A stretch of 25,680 bases of DNA. It comes from Bacteroidota bacterium (GTDB lineage Bacteria > Bacteroidota > Ignavibacteria > SZUA-365). A program made the position numbers and the translations under genes. Below the pieces are notes generated by a model, which made no database searches, was not told where the DNA came from, and saw only the letters and a list, made by a program, of their open reading frames with translations. Location: positions 1-25,680 of the forward strand of contig JAEYUG010000040.1 of the NCBI GenBank assembly GCA_023432805.1. The letters run 5' to 3'. This document shows positions 16,955 through 25,261 of the stretch, piece by piece (position 1 is the stretch's first letter; the number at the start of each line of letters is the position of its first letter).

Positions 16955-18146
16955 ACCCCTTCACCCCGAACGTGCGCACCATCTCCCACACCAGTGCGGG
17001 ATGCTTGATCAGCGCCGTCCGGAACACGCCCCAGATCGTCCGCTTCTCCGGCCGCATCGCCGCCACATCGTGTGCGATCCGGTTCAGCGTCTCGTCGGGA
17101 AACTTGTACACCGCTTCCTTCATCCGATGATACGTGCGATGCTTGTCGCCCACCGCCTGCGCCCATGTGCGCGCATACCCCGCGAGTCGCGCCGCATCCC
17201 ATCCCGTGTCGCCCCCATGTGCGAGCGCATCCACAATCGCATCGGCAGCATGGCGCGCGCCGATCATGCCGCTCGTGATGCCGCCGCCGGACATGGGATT
17301 CACCTGCCGCGCCGCGTCCCCGACCAGCACGACGTTGTGGGAAATGATCTGTGCGAGCGTTGGCGCGCAGGGCACGCCTCCCGCCACCGTCGTCAGTGCC
17401 GACGAGGTGGGGAAGCGTCGCGCGACGAACTCCCGCAGATACGACATCGCACTGCGCTGCTTCGATGCCATGCCGCTGATGCCGATGCCCACATTCGCTG
17501 TGCCGCGTCCCTTCGGAAACACCCACACGTATCCCTGTGGCGCGGTGGCGGTGCCGAAGTGGAACTCGCACGCATCGTCGTCGATATCCACACCCGTCAG
17601 CGTCATCTGCGCACAGGTCTCCATGTCGCGCAGATGCACCGTCGTGTCGATGCCCGCCCACTTCCCCACGCGGCTCTCGACACCGTCGGCCCCGACGATG
17701 ATGCGCGCGTACACCTCGCGGGACTCGCCTTTCCACTGCAGGCGCACACCGCTCCATCCCTCATGGGTGGGGGATGGGAGGAGTCCGTCGACATAGGCCT
17801 TGGTCACCACGTCGGCACCTTCGTCGGAAGCCATGCGTGCCAGATCGTAGTCGAAGAGACGCCGCTCGAGCACGTAGCCGTGGCCGCCGAGGTCGGGCTC
17901 CACGGCCGTGCCGTCGGGAGCGACGAGACGGAAGCGCCGGATGGTGGCGGCGATCCAGCGGGGATCGATGTCGACGATGGTTTCGAGACTTCGATTGCTG
18001 ACGGCCTCGCCGCAGCGTACCGGCATGCCGACGTCGCGGTCTTTTTCCAGCACGCAGACCGAGTAGCCCGCGCGGGCGACGAAGCGGGCGAGGGTGCTGC
18101 CGGCGGGACCCGCCCCGACGACGACGACGTCGTAGGCGTCCTTCAT
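16953..18146 (-). CDS. Geranylgeranyl-reductase-family FAD oxidoreductase
   Basis: A 397-residue flavoprotein starting MKDAYDVVVVGAGPAGSTLA, with the FAD-binding GAGPAG at 11-16. The family hallmarks are RCGEAVS (Cys45), PQGYVWVFPKGRGTANVG (203-220) and VGDAARQVNPMSGGGI (275-290). Relatives saturate polyprenyl chains of archaeal lipids, chlorophyll or menaquinone. In a bacterium of this kind, side-chain reduction of a quinone or another isoprenoid is most likely, but the substrate is not visible in the sequence. ATG 18146 overlaps the TGA of the ferredoxin gene (ATGA junction), so the two are translationally coupled and the ferredoxin is a likely electron donor. The open frame upstream of this start is a shadow. 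Confidence 0.9.
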   Translation of the reverse strand: MKDAYDVVVVGAGPAGSTLARFVARAGYSVCVLEKDRDVGMPVRCGEAVSNRSLETIVDIDPRWIAATIRRFRLVAPDGTAVEPDLGGHGYVLERRLFDYDLARMASDEGADVVTKAYVDGLLPSPTHEGWSGVRLQWKGESREVYARIIVGADGVESRVGKWAGIDTTVHLRDMETCAQMTLTGVDIDDDACEFHFGTATAPQGYVWVFPKGRGTANVGIGISGMASKQRSAMSYLREFVARRFPTSSALTTVAGGVPCAPTLAQIISHNVVLVGDAARQVNPMSGGGITSGMIGARHAADAIVDALAHGGDTGWDAARLAGYARTWAQAVGDKHRTYHRMKEAVYKFPDETLNRIAHDVAAMRPEKRTIWGVFRTALIKHPALVWEMVRTFGVKG

Positions 18147-18382
18147 CGCACAGCCTCGTTCGCGTCTGTAGAGGTTGTGGCTGCGGAGGCTTCCGCTGTG
18201 CGGCTGCGGGTGAACGCGAGTGCCTCGAAGGGACACACCCAGACGCACTTCGCACAGTTGGTGCAGCGTGCTTCGACGATCTCGATGCGGGCTTCCTCCA
18301 GCTCGATGGCGTCTTCGGGACACACGCCCACGCAGCAGCCGCAGAAGTCACAGGTGTTCGGGATGATGTCGATCAGGAGCAC
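18143..18382 (-). CDS. 2[4Fe-4S] ferredoxin
   Basis: The 79-residue product has two classic cluster motifs: CDFCGCCVGVCP (Cys11, 14, 17, 21) and CTNCAKCVWVCP (Cys40, 43, 46, 50), followed by a tail of about 29 residues rich in Ala, Ser and Thr. It would pass low-potential electrons in the cytoplasm. The start is GTG 18382 (VLLIDIIPNTCDFC); no ATG is available in frame and no strong Shine-Dalgarno is seen. It overlaps the start of the geranylgeranyl-reductase-like gene by four bases, which points to that enzyme as its partner; such pairs are known where the reductase needs reduced ferredoxin. Confidence 0.94.
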   Translation of the reverse strand: MLLIDIIPNTCDFCGCCVGVCPEDAIELEEARIEIVEARCTNCAKCVWVCPFEALAFTRSRTAEASAATTSTDANEAVR

Positions 18383-18475
18383 GGGGTCGTCGGGTCGTGT
18401 GGGCTCTGAATGAAACGCGCGGACGCTGTCGGGCGCCCGCGCATCAGGAATGTGTTGGAGTGCGGTGCGCGGTTC

Positions 18476-19615
18476 TCAGCGCACCACGTTCATGCGCATG
18501 GTCGCGCGCTGCGTCCCAGTGGATGTGCCGCGGGCCTCGAGCGTGACCAGATAGAGTCCGGCAGGAACGCCGTACGGCACCCAGGTGCGCGTGTAGGTGC
18601 CTGCATCCATGACCTCGTCCATCAGCTCGGCGACGATACGGCCGAGCACGTCGGTGACGATCAGGCGAACGCTGCCGCGCTCGGCGACTGAATAGCGGAT
18701 GCTGGCTGGCGTGGCGCCCGAGGCGCTGACAGGATTCGGATAGTTCTGCTCGAGTGCGAACGCCGTGGCACCGGTCGTGAACTGCACCCGTCGCACGTCG
18801 GAGAGATTCTCCGTGCCGTCGAGGTCGATCTGGCGCAGGCGGTATTCGTACAGGCCGCTCGCGATCAGGGACTGGTCGAGGAGGGTGTACTGGCGCTGCT
18901 GCGTCGTGGTACCCGCACCCTTCACGAACCCGATGACCTGCCAGTCTTCTCCTTCGGCGCGACGCTCGACCTGGAAGCCGTGGTTGCCGCTTTCCGATTG
19001 CGTCGTCCACTGCAGCATCACCATCGTTCCCTGCTGTGTGGCTGCGAAGGCCGAGAGCTCGACAGGGAAGTAGACGTTTTGCAGGCAGCTGACGGGATCA
19101 AAAATCTGGTTGTCGACCGATGTGTTGATGTAGTAGCCGGTGAGGGCGCCCGTGGGATTGTTGCCGATGACGCAGAAGGAGGTCGTTCCTCCCACGTTCG
19201 GGAACTTCGGCCAGAACGCGAAGCGGCAGAGATTGATCGGTGCATTCGCGGGAATCGTGATGGTTCCGAAATTCGGATGCGATTCTCCGTAGAGTGCGAT
19301 GTCGGGATCGATGCCGTTGTTGTCGAAGTCGTGGCGCGAATCCTTCGTGAACCCATTGATCGCGAACCGGTGATTCGTGATGGAGTTCGTCGTAACGGTG
19401 AAATGGGCCGGATCGTAGGTGACCGCGACGTACACGGCTTCCATCTGGAAGCTCACACCCGGGGGTGTGTACATATGGGCAATGAAGGTCACGCTGTCAC
19501 GGTTCGCGATCACGAGATTGAGGTTGAGACCGGCATGCGTCTGCGCGGAGGCACCGGTCGGCTGCAGGAGCAGAAGGGCGAGTCCGCATGCACATATCGT
19601 CCAGAAGGATTTCAT
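18476..19615 (-). CDS. Type IX secreted protein with fibronectin-like and sorting domains
   Basis: The 379-residue protein starts MKSFWTICACGLALLLLQ, a signal peptide ending near GASAQ. An N-terminal beta-rich domain (about 27-185) has cohesin-like spacing of strands (VYVAVTYDPAHFTV, INLCRFAFWPKF). A fibronectin type III-like domain follows, in the style common to secreted Bacteroidota proteins (PVELSAFAATQQG, LQWTTQSESGNHGFQVERR, YEYRLRQIDLDGTENLSDV). It ends with a type A sorting domain (ALEQNYPNPVSASGATPASI...VLGRIVAEL...GTYTRTWV). It should be exported by Sec, crossed through the outer membrane by the type IX system and attached to or released from the surface. No enzyme motif is seen. 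The stop codon lies inside a short inverted repeat (18464-18470 / 18479-18485). Palindromic repeats lie upstream. Confidence 0.88.
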   Translation of the reverse strand: MKSFWTICACGLALLLLQPTGASAQTHAGLNLNLVIANRDSVTFIAHMYTPPGVSFQMEAVYVAVTYDPAHFTVTTNSITNHRFAINGFTKDSRHDFDNNGIDPDIALYGESHPNFGTITIPANAPINLCRFAFWPKFPNVGGTTSFCVIGNNPTGALTGYYINTSVDNQIFDPVSCLQNVYFPVELSAFAATQQGTMVMLQWTTQSESGNHGFQVERRAEGEDWQVIGFVKGAGTTTQQRQYTLLDQSLIASGLYEYRLRQIDLDGTENLSDVRRVQFTTGATAFALEQNYPNPVSASGATPASIRYSVAERGSVRLIVTDVLGRIVAELMDEVMDAGTYTRTWVPYGVPAGLYLVTLEARGTSTGTQRATMRMNVVR

Positions 19616-19694
19616 AAGCTTCTCGGGAAAAGGATGCATACAAGGAAAGTTCTGAATATACACAACACGCCTGTCAATTGCAGTCCCCCTCCTG

Positions 19695-19807
19695 GGAGGA
19701 CGGACGCCCTCTCAGGAGGACGGACGCCCTCGTCCGTCCTCGATGAATCCTTCGGCACCCGAACGGTCGTGGACGCCCTCTCAGGAGGACGGCCGCCCTC
19801 GTCCACC
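19695..19807. repeat. Second cluster of GCCCTC palindromic repeats with nested copies
   Basis: Two composite hairpins. In the first, GGAGGACGGACGCCCTC occurs twice with a 20-bp period (19695-19711 and 19715-19731), and the second copy closes with GTCCGTCCTC to make a 10-bp stem (19716-19725 / 19732-19741). In the second (19761-19807), GAACGGTCGTGGACGCCCTC is followed by a nested GGAGGACGGCCGCCCTC copy and then GTCCACC; GTGGAC (19769-19774) pairs with GTCCAC (19801-19806) across it. The flank GAACGGTCG before the second hairpin also occurs before unit 1 of the 16881 cluster, so both clusters share an ancestor larger than a single hairpin. Confidence 0.9.
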
Positions 19808-19829
19808 AGTGACACATCCTGCGTCTACG

Positions 19830-19860
19830 CACACGGCCGGTCGAATCGACCGGCCGTGTG
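19830..19860 (-). terminator. Hairpin downstream of the 588-codon-frame secreted protein gene
   Basis: A perfect 14-bp stem (CACACGGCCGGTCG / CGACCGGCCGTGTG) with a three-base loop, 27 bases past the TAA of the minus-strand gene at 19888. No U-tract follows, so it is either an atypical terminator or a 3'-end stabilising hairpin. Confidence 0.65.
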
Positions 19861-19887
19861 CCCTGCTGCAATCGTGAAACATCCAGC

Positions 19888-21600
19888 CTACTTGCTGAGC
19901 GTCATCTTGATCGTGTTCGTGTACTGCTGACCGGTCGCAGTACCGTTCATGACGACCGTTGCAAGATAGGTGCCGCTCTCCAACGCCGAGGCGTCGAAGA
20001 CCATGTCATGCGACCCCGCATCCAGACGACCCTTGACCAGCGTGGCGACCGTACGGCCAAGCATGTCGCTGACCTGCAACGAGACCAAGCTCGCCTCGGG
20101 CACGTAGAGACGAATCGTGGTCGAGGGATTGAACGGATTCGGATAGTTCTGCGACAGGCTGAACGAGGAAGCAATATCCGCACCCTGCTTCGGAAGCGGT
20201 GCGCCATTCGACTTCAGGAAGTTCACCTTGATGGCGTTGAGGTCGAAGTTGTTGACCGTACCGTTGCCGTCTGCATCCATGTAGCAACCCTGCGGAGTCG
20301 CCCAGGGCACACCGGCCTGCGCTTCCCAGGTCAGATAGGCCAGCGGATTGCCGGCTGCATCGCTACGATAGCGGCCGGGACCCTGCAACCAGGTCGGACG
20401 AAGATTTGCGTCGAAGATGTACTTGTTCAGCGCAGAGCGATCACCGTAGTTGACCAGTCCGTCATTGTTGACATCACCTGGCCAGACGATACACGGTGTT
20501 TCAAACGACTGGATCGCAAGCGTCGAGGTCGACAGCATCACGTTCTCGTAGATCGAGCACGAGTTCTTCGTCGTCAACAGCGCGTTGATCCGGTAGTAGC
20601 CCGAGGGAAGCTGGGGAACGCTGACCTGGAAAATCTGATCGAGATCGGTCACCGGCTTGCTCAGCGTCGTCGTGTACGAGTATACCGGGGTGGGCGATCC
20701 ACCGACCAGGAAGAAGTCCAGCTGCACGGTGGCCGTGAAAGCCTCGTTCGGGAAGCCGATGCGTACACGGAAGTTCGTGGTTGACGGCGTTGCGAGCACA
20801 GGAAGATGCACGCCGCTCTGATCGACGATATCGAAGGAGATCTTGCTGTTGTCCACATAGCAGCCCCAACGATAGATGAGACCGGACTGCGGCTTGGTCG
20901 TCGCATTGAAGGTCATCGTCGCGGTGTTGGTCGTGCCCTTCAGCGAGTTGACCCAGTCACCAGCGGTGAGCGTGCGGGTCTGGTAGTCGGTCGTCAAGGG
21001 TCCACGCATGCCGACATACACGACCGGAGCCGTGCCCGCCTGGGTGCAGGCGCCGTAGATGTACTCGACCTGCCCGCTTGTCTCGTACATGCGCACCTGG
21101 AAGTTCAGGAGGGTACCGGCGTACGAAGATGACCAATAGGTCCAGTTCTTCCACTGGATCGTCAGCACGCGGTATGGTGCCGTCCCCGTTGTCTGATAGC
21201 TCAGGGTGCCGGCGGTCTTGCCGTCGAGGTCACCACCCCACGGACAGAGCACGGCATCCACGGTTGCGGTGTAGCTCATGGGATTCGGATACATGTAGGG
21301 CTGCGTCGATGCCGTACCGCCCATGGCGATGTAGCCGTTCGTGCATGCGTACACCGTCGTGTGGTTCACGCCGTTGAATGAAAACGAAAATCCCACTGGG
21401 ATGGGATAGATCGCATCGTCTGTTCCCGACGTCATGGCGACCGGGGTCCCGGTGATTTCGCTGTACGTAGATTGGAACTGGTTGAATGCAATGGTGTTGA
21501 CCTGAGCCGATGCGACGGAGGTCAGACACAGGACGGTGAGTGCCATGAACCCGGCTGCTGCGATCCGTGACAGCATGGAACGGAGTGCATAAGTCTTCAT
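19888..21600 (-). CDS. Type IX secreted protein with dockerin-like and sorting domains
   Basis: The 570-residue protein has signal peptide MKTYALRSMLSRIAAAGFMALTVLCLTSVASAQ. A beta-sandwich region (about 35-245) contains GFSFSFNGVNHTTVYACTNGYIAMGG, a style common in secreted proteins of these phyla. A second beta domain (about 255-365) follows. Two dockerin-like calcium-loop segments come next: GDVNNDGLVNYGDRSALNKY (375-394) and DADGNGTVNNFDL (442-454). The type A sorting domain is at about 480-570 (SLSQNYPNPFNPSTTIRLYV...LGRTVATLV...TYLATVV). The dockerin-like loops probably bind calcium; whether a cohesin partner exists is unknown. ATG 21600 has GGAG about 9 bases upstream. It closely parallels the C-terminal part of its neighbour at 21923, including the WPGDVNNDG and FDANLRPxW blocks. 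Confidence 0.9.
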   Translation of the reverse strand: MKTYALRSMLSRIAAAGFMALTVLCLTSVASAQVNTIAFNQFQSTYSEITGTPVAMTSGTDDAIYPIPVGFSFSFNGVNHTTVYACTNGYIAMGGTASTQPYMYPNPMSYTATVDAVLCPWGGDLDGKTAGTLSYQTTGTAPYRVLTIQWKNWTYWSSSYAGTLLNFQVRMYETSGQVEYIYGACTQAGTAPVVYVGMRGPLTTDYQTRTLTAGDWVNSLKGTTNTATMTFNATTKPQSGLIYRWGCYVDNSKISFDIVDQSGVHLPVLATPSTTNFRVRIGFPNEAFTATVQLDFFLVGGSPTPVYSYTTTLSKPVTDLDQIFQVSVPQLPSGYYRINALLTTKNSCSIYENVMLSTSTLAIQSFETPCIVWPGDVNNDGLVNYGDRSALNKYIFDANLRPTWLQGPGRYRSDAAGNPLAYLTWEAQAGVPWATPQGCYMDADGNGTVNNFDLNAIKVNFLKSNGAPLPKQGADIASSFSLSQNYPNPFNPSTTIRLYVPEASLVSLQVSDMLGRTVATLVKGRLDAGSHDMVFDASALESGTYLATVVMNGTATGQQYTNTIKMTLSK

Positions 21601-21814
21601 GATGTGACTCCAGCTGTTGATATGTGAATGTGAGAAGAATACGCTCGAAGGCAACGGCGCGTAAGCAGCTTGTTGCCTGGTGGCGATGAAGACCCCAGGT
21701 GCAGTGGAGAGATCACTCCTGCGTGTAGGTGAATGTGCGAAAGCGATTCCACGATGTCAAGTGTTTTGCAGGATGAACCGCGCGAGAATGCGTTTTTTAT
21801 TTTGAATTTGAAGA

Positions 21815-21839
21815 ATCAAGAGGCACAGATCCTCTTGAT
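21815..21839 (-). terminator. Second hairpin in tandem with the previous terminator
   Basis: A 9-bp stem (ATCAAGAGG / CCTCTTGAT) with a seven-base loop. On the minus strand it is followed by TTCTTCAAATTC, giving a modest U-rich stretch. It lies about 30 bases beyond the first hairpin and may act as a back-up terminator. Confidence 0.5.
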
Positions 21840-21867
21840 GTTCTGTCTGTGTGGGTGGTAGAAAGGG

Positions 21868-21899
21868 GCGGGGGACCAGCCCTGCGACTGGTCCCCCGC
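21868..21899 (-). terminator. Strong hairpin after the large secreted protein gene
   Basis: A perfect 12-bp G/C-rich stem (GCGGGGGACCAG / CTGGTCCCCCGC) with an eight-base loop, 23 bases beyond the TAA of the minus-strand gene at 21923. On the minus strand it is followed by CCCTTTCT, a weak U-tract, so termination here is likely but may be helped by the second hairpin further on. Confidence 0.75.
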
Positions 21900-21922
21900 G
21901 AAAGGATCGTTGCTCGATGGTG

Positions 21923-24900
21923 TTACTTGGCGAGCGTCATCTTGATGATCCGTGAGGAAACGATACCGGAGGCGATGCCGGTCGCTTCGAAGCGAGCCAT
22001 GTACACGCCGCTCTCCAGTGCGGAAGCGTCGAAGACGATCGTGCGCATACCGGCCTCGACCACATCATCGATCAACACGGCAACCTCGCGACCGATCATG
22101 TCGGTCACGACGATCTTCACCGTGCTCTTCTCGGGCACGCTGTACTGCAGCGTGGTCGAGGGATTGAAGGGATTCGGGTAGTTCTGCGTCATGCCGAAGG
22201 TGCCGGCGATGACGTTGTCGTCTGCCTTCGGGGTCCAGCTGCCATGCGTGCGCATATAGTTGACCTTGATGGGAAGCAGGTCGTAGTTGTTCACCACGCC
22301 GTTGCCGTCGGCATCCATGAAGCAGCCATCGGGTGTGGACCACGGTGCACCGGCCTGGCCTTCCCACGTGTAGTAGGTCATGGGATTGGTCAGGTAGTCG
22401 GCGCGATAGCGGGCGGGACCGTTGAGCCAGCTGGGACGCAGGTTCGCATCGAAGATGTACTTGTTGAGCGCCGAACGGTCGCCGTAGTTGGCGATGCCGT
22501 CGTTGTTGACATCACCCGGCCAGACGATGCACGGTGTCTGACCCTGGGTGATCAGGAGCATGCTCTTGTCGCCCGGCTCGTAGTTGATGTAGTCGCCACA
22601 GGAGTTCTGTGTGTTGAACACGACGTTCATCCTGTAGTAGCCCGGAGTGATGTTGGCTGGGACGGTCACCTGATACGTCCCGGTCAGCGTCTGCCCGGCG
22701 AGTTTGGTCGCATTGAAGCTGGTTGAATACGCGAGCACGTTGCCGGGTACGGTGTAGAAATTCACCGTCACCATGAGGGGGAAGCCCATGTCGGGGAAGC
22801 CCACATTTACGTTCACGTTGATCGTGCCGGGGATGTTCGCATAGGTCACATCCTGATTCTCGCCATCGACGAAGCGGTAGGTGACCGTGTTCGGAAGAAT
22901 GTAGCAGGCTTCGTCGGCACCGCGGTAGGGCAGGATGCGCGGATCATTGTCAATGTCGGTGGTGACGCCGCTCTGCATCAGACCAGTGAGCGTGATGTCG
23001 TTCTGCGATGTCCCGGCCAGATGCAGGTCGCCGTTGTCCGGATCACGGAACATGACAGGACGGACAATCGAGTTCTGGTTCTGTCCGCTGCTTGTCTGAA
23101 GGTTTGCAAGACCCGTCTGCACGGCGCCATTCCACAACGCGAGGTTCGTGCCGTTGGTGTAGTACACGTTGTAATTCGTGCCGCGATATGTCGTGTTATA
23201 CCAGTAGGCGGTGTACCCTGTCGCGTTGTTGTAGAAGATGTTGTTCGTGTAGCGGATGTTTGTGCCGTAGTACGAGTACAGCGGGTAGTTGGATGTTGAT
23301 GTCGACTTGGTGTACACCGTATTGAAGTCAATATCCTGATTGTTCGAGTAGTACGAATACAGACCGTAGGTTGTACTCGTTCCACCGTTCAGCATCACGA
23401 AATTGTTCTGCACCTTGCCTTCGAGCCCGGCGACCGCAGTGTAGTAGTACACGTAAAGACCGTACTTCGTTCCGGTCGTGCCGTTGGCGATGAGCGTGTT
23501 GCCGATCACCTTGACCTGGTTCTGCAGATAGCCGAGATAGCTGACGTAGTTGGTGTAGGTGTTGTTGGTTGCGATGCGGTTGCCGATGATCTCAGGCGCA
23601 TTGTGATACCACATCGCCAGACCCATGTAGTACCAGTTCTCGATGCGGTTGTTGATCATCTTCCAGCCGTTGAGCAGCGTGGTCGTGCCTGAACCGTAGA
23701 TGTACGTGCTGTACGATCCGTTCAGGATGTCGTTGTTGATGAACTGGTTGTCATGATCTGCCGTGTAATAGCAATAGATGTTGCAGATGTTGGTCGAAAC
23801 CGAGGTGGTCGGATTCGTGCGGATGATGTTGCCCTCAAAAATGTTGTTGAGGGAAGCGCCCTGAATAGTGACGGGACGGGCGTAGGTCACACCTGTACCT
23901 TCGATCGTCATGTTGCGGAAGCGCATCCAGTCCGCACCATTGAGCATGAGGGTGTGCATCGTGGTCGTCGTGGCCGCAAAAGTCAGACGCACATCGTTCT
24001 TGTTTCCTGTCTCGGACTGGAAGGTAATCGTGTTCGAAGCCGATGAGCCGGAGATCTGGTTGATCGAAACCTGCTCGGTGTAGACACCCGGACGTACGTT
24101 GTAGATCACGGGACCACAGACGCCGTTTAGATTCAGATCAGTGATGGCGGCAGTGAAATTCGGATAGTTGGCTCCGCTTCCCCCGATCGTGAATGAGCCA
24201 CTCATCGCAGCCTTGCGCGTCACCGTCAGCGAGTCGTTCTGGCTGTTGGGATCTGTCACGCCGTTGATACCGGACGTCCACACCTGGATGGTGTACGGCG
24301 TATTCGAGATGAAGGTGTAGCCGGGATGAAGTGTGACGCTCGTACGGCGTGACGTCGCCGTGAGTGTGTCCAGCAACCCAGTCCAAGCGATCGGAGCCTG
24401 CAACGCTCCATTGAGGCGCCAGTTGATGGTGGCCGAGGTGATCCTGTTCGTGCCGAAATTCTGCAGGGTGATCGAAATCGGCAGGGTCCCTGCGCAGAAA
24501 TTGAGCGGGGAATCGATCGAAGCGACGCCTCCGTCATTCGGTGCGGTGATCGAATAGCGGATCTGCACTTCGCGCAGATTCGGATTCGATCCGCCGGTCA
24601 GATACGTGACTCGCACCATGGTGGTCGTCACAGCAGGGAATGTGATCACGCGCAGACCCGTTGCAATGATGCCGAGATCAGGAAACGTAAAGTGGGTGAT
24701 CCACGTCGTGCCATTCCAGTACTGGATCGTGCCACTCTGCAGCTGACGCGTATTGCTCTGCGCATGGTACAGGGTGATCTCGTCGAACGTGCGCGGCACG
24801 GTACCCCAGTCAAACTGGATCCAGTTTCCCACACCACTGTTGAACCAGCCCCAGAGATAGGTGCCGGTTGCATCGAGCAGGGGAATGTTGCCGTCGTTGT

Positions 24901-25096
24901 ACAGCTCGGGGCCGTACCCCGATGTCGTTGCACCGCCGCCAACATGCGTGGCGACACAGCCATTGGTCTGCAAGGCGAGGTTGGGGGTGGACGACTGCGC
25001 AAGCATTGGAATCTGTATCCCGATGAGCAGCGCAAGGGTCATCAGCCACGCTCGGACGCGCGAATGGCTATGTGAAACACGGAAGAGAAGTGTCAT
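21923..25096 (-). CDS. Large type IX secreted protein: discoidin, beta-helix, dockerin-like, sorting domain
   Basis: A 1057-residue surface or secreted protein. The N-terminus MTLLFRVSHSHSRVRAWLMTLALLIGIQIPMLAQ is a long signal peptide. An F5/8 type C (discoidin) domain spans about 38-182 (PELYNDGN, WIQFDWGTVPRTFDEITLYH, LREVQIRYS). A CARDB-like domain spans about 185-295. A right-handed beta-helix runs from about 300 to 760 (SFTIGGSGANYPNFTAAITD, VRPGVYTEQVSI), with many Asn/Tyr-rich coils. An Ig-like region, a dockerin-like segment (GDVNNDGIANYGDRSALNKY and DADGNGVVNNYDLLPIK) and the type A sorting domain in the last 90 residues follow. Discoidin and beta-helix domains suggest carbohydrate binding; no lyase catalytic residues could be recognised. 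ATG 25096 follows GGAG at 10 bases. A TTTG-N19-TAATAC arrangement at 25181-25209 (minus strand) is a weak promoter candidate. Confidence 0.9.
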   Translation of the reverse strand: MTLLFRVSHSHSRVRAWLMTLALLIGIQIPMLAQSSTPNLALQTNGCVATHVGGGATTSGYGPELYNDGNIPLLDATGTYLWGWFNSGVGNWIQFDWGTVPRTFDEITLYHAQSNTRQLQSGTIQYWNGTTWITHFTFPDLGIIATGLRVITFPAVTTTMVRVTYLTGGSNPNLREVQIRYSITAPNDGGVASIDSPLNFCAGTLPISITLQNFGTNRITSATINWRLNGALQAPIAWTGLLDTLTATSRRTSVTLHPGYTFISNTPYTIQVWTSGINGVTDPNSQNDSLTVTRKAAMSGSFTIGGSGANYPNFTAAITDLNLNGVCGPVIYNVRPGVYTEQVSINQISGSSASNTITFQSETGNKNDVRLTFAATTTTMHTLMLNGADWMRFRNMTIEGTGVTYARPVTIQGASLNNIFEGNIIRTNPTTSVSTNICNIYCYYTADHDNQFINNDILNGSYSTYIYGSGTTTLLNGWKMINNRIENWYYMGLAMWYHNAPEIIGNRIATNNTYTNYVSYLGYLQNQVKVIGNTLIANGTTGTKYGLYVYYYTAVAGLEGKVQNNFVMLNGGTSTTYGLYSYYSNNQDIDFNTVYTKSTSTSNYPLYSYYGTNIRYTNNIFYNNATGYTAYWYNTTYRGTNYNVYYTNGTNLALWNGAVQTGLANLQTSSGQNQNSIVRPVMFRDPDNGDLHLAGTSQNDITLTGLMQSGVTTDIDNDPRILPYRGADEACYILPNTVTYRFVDGENQDVTYANIPGTINVNVNVGFPDMGFPLMVTVNFYTVPGNVLAYSTSFNATKLAGQTLTGTYQVTVPANITPGYYRMNVVFNTQNSCGDYINYEPGDKSMLLITQGQTPCIVWPGDVNNDGIANYGDRSALNKYIFDANLRPSWLNGPARYRADYLTNPMTYYTWEGQAGAPWSTPDGCFMDADGNGVVNNYDLLPIKVNYMRTHGSWTPKADDNVIAGTFGMTQNYPNPFNPSTTLQYSVPEKSTVKIVVTDMIGREVAVLIDDVVEAGMRTIVFDASALESGVYMARFEATGIASGIVSSRIIKMTLAK

Positions 25097-25261
25097 GGGG
25101 GGACTCCAGACATGTGGATTGAGAGGGATGCTCTTGGTGCACCCCGCCCTCTCGGTGCATGGAGTGGGAGGGAAAAGCATGTATTAGATCAATGCTGGGA
25201 AGATGCAAAGCCATGTGAAGAAAAGCAACAGTTTTTTCATGGTGCAGTTCGATTGTACAAA

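Larger units (their letters stand above)
21601..21922. other. 322-base intergenic region: two hairpins and an AT-rich tract
   Basis: Between two minus-strand secreted protein genes. The right part holds two hairpins downstream of the 21923 gene. An AT-rich tract (about 21790-21815) unlike the GC-rich surroundings follows. On the minus strand TTGACA occurs near 21760 without a convincing -10 partner. The 5' leader of the 21600 gene contains GGAG near its start. I see no gene or RNA in the remainder. Confidence 0.5.

Noticed and set aside
16828..17757. N-terminal extension of the hemL frame, including a DEGVRPP-type repeated peptide
   Set aside because: The extension overlaps the flavoprotein gene in another frame and the repeated peptide is only the translation of the palindromic repeats. 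HemL proteins begin at the MTMNIDTSR region.
16929..18413. Long plus-strand open frame antisense to the flavoprotein gene
   Set aside because: Same reason: the opposite strand encodes a recognisable flavoprotein and ferredoxin, and this frame has no family motifs.
18464..18485. Inverted repeat GGTGCGC/GCGCACC around the stop codon of the 18476 gene
   Set aside because: The stem is only 7 bp, it lies across the coding end and has no U-tract, so it is not reported as a terminator.
19636..19676. TTGACA with TATATT upstream of the 19615 gene on the minus strand
   Set aside because: The spacing between the two boxes is only about 11 bases, too short for a sigma-70-type promoter, and the Bacteroidota-type motif is not matched.
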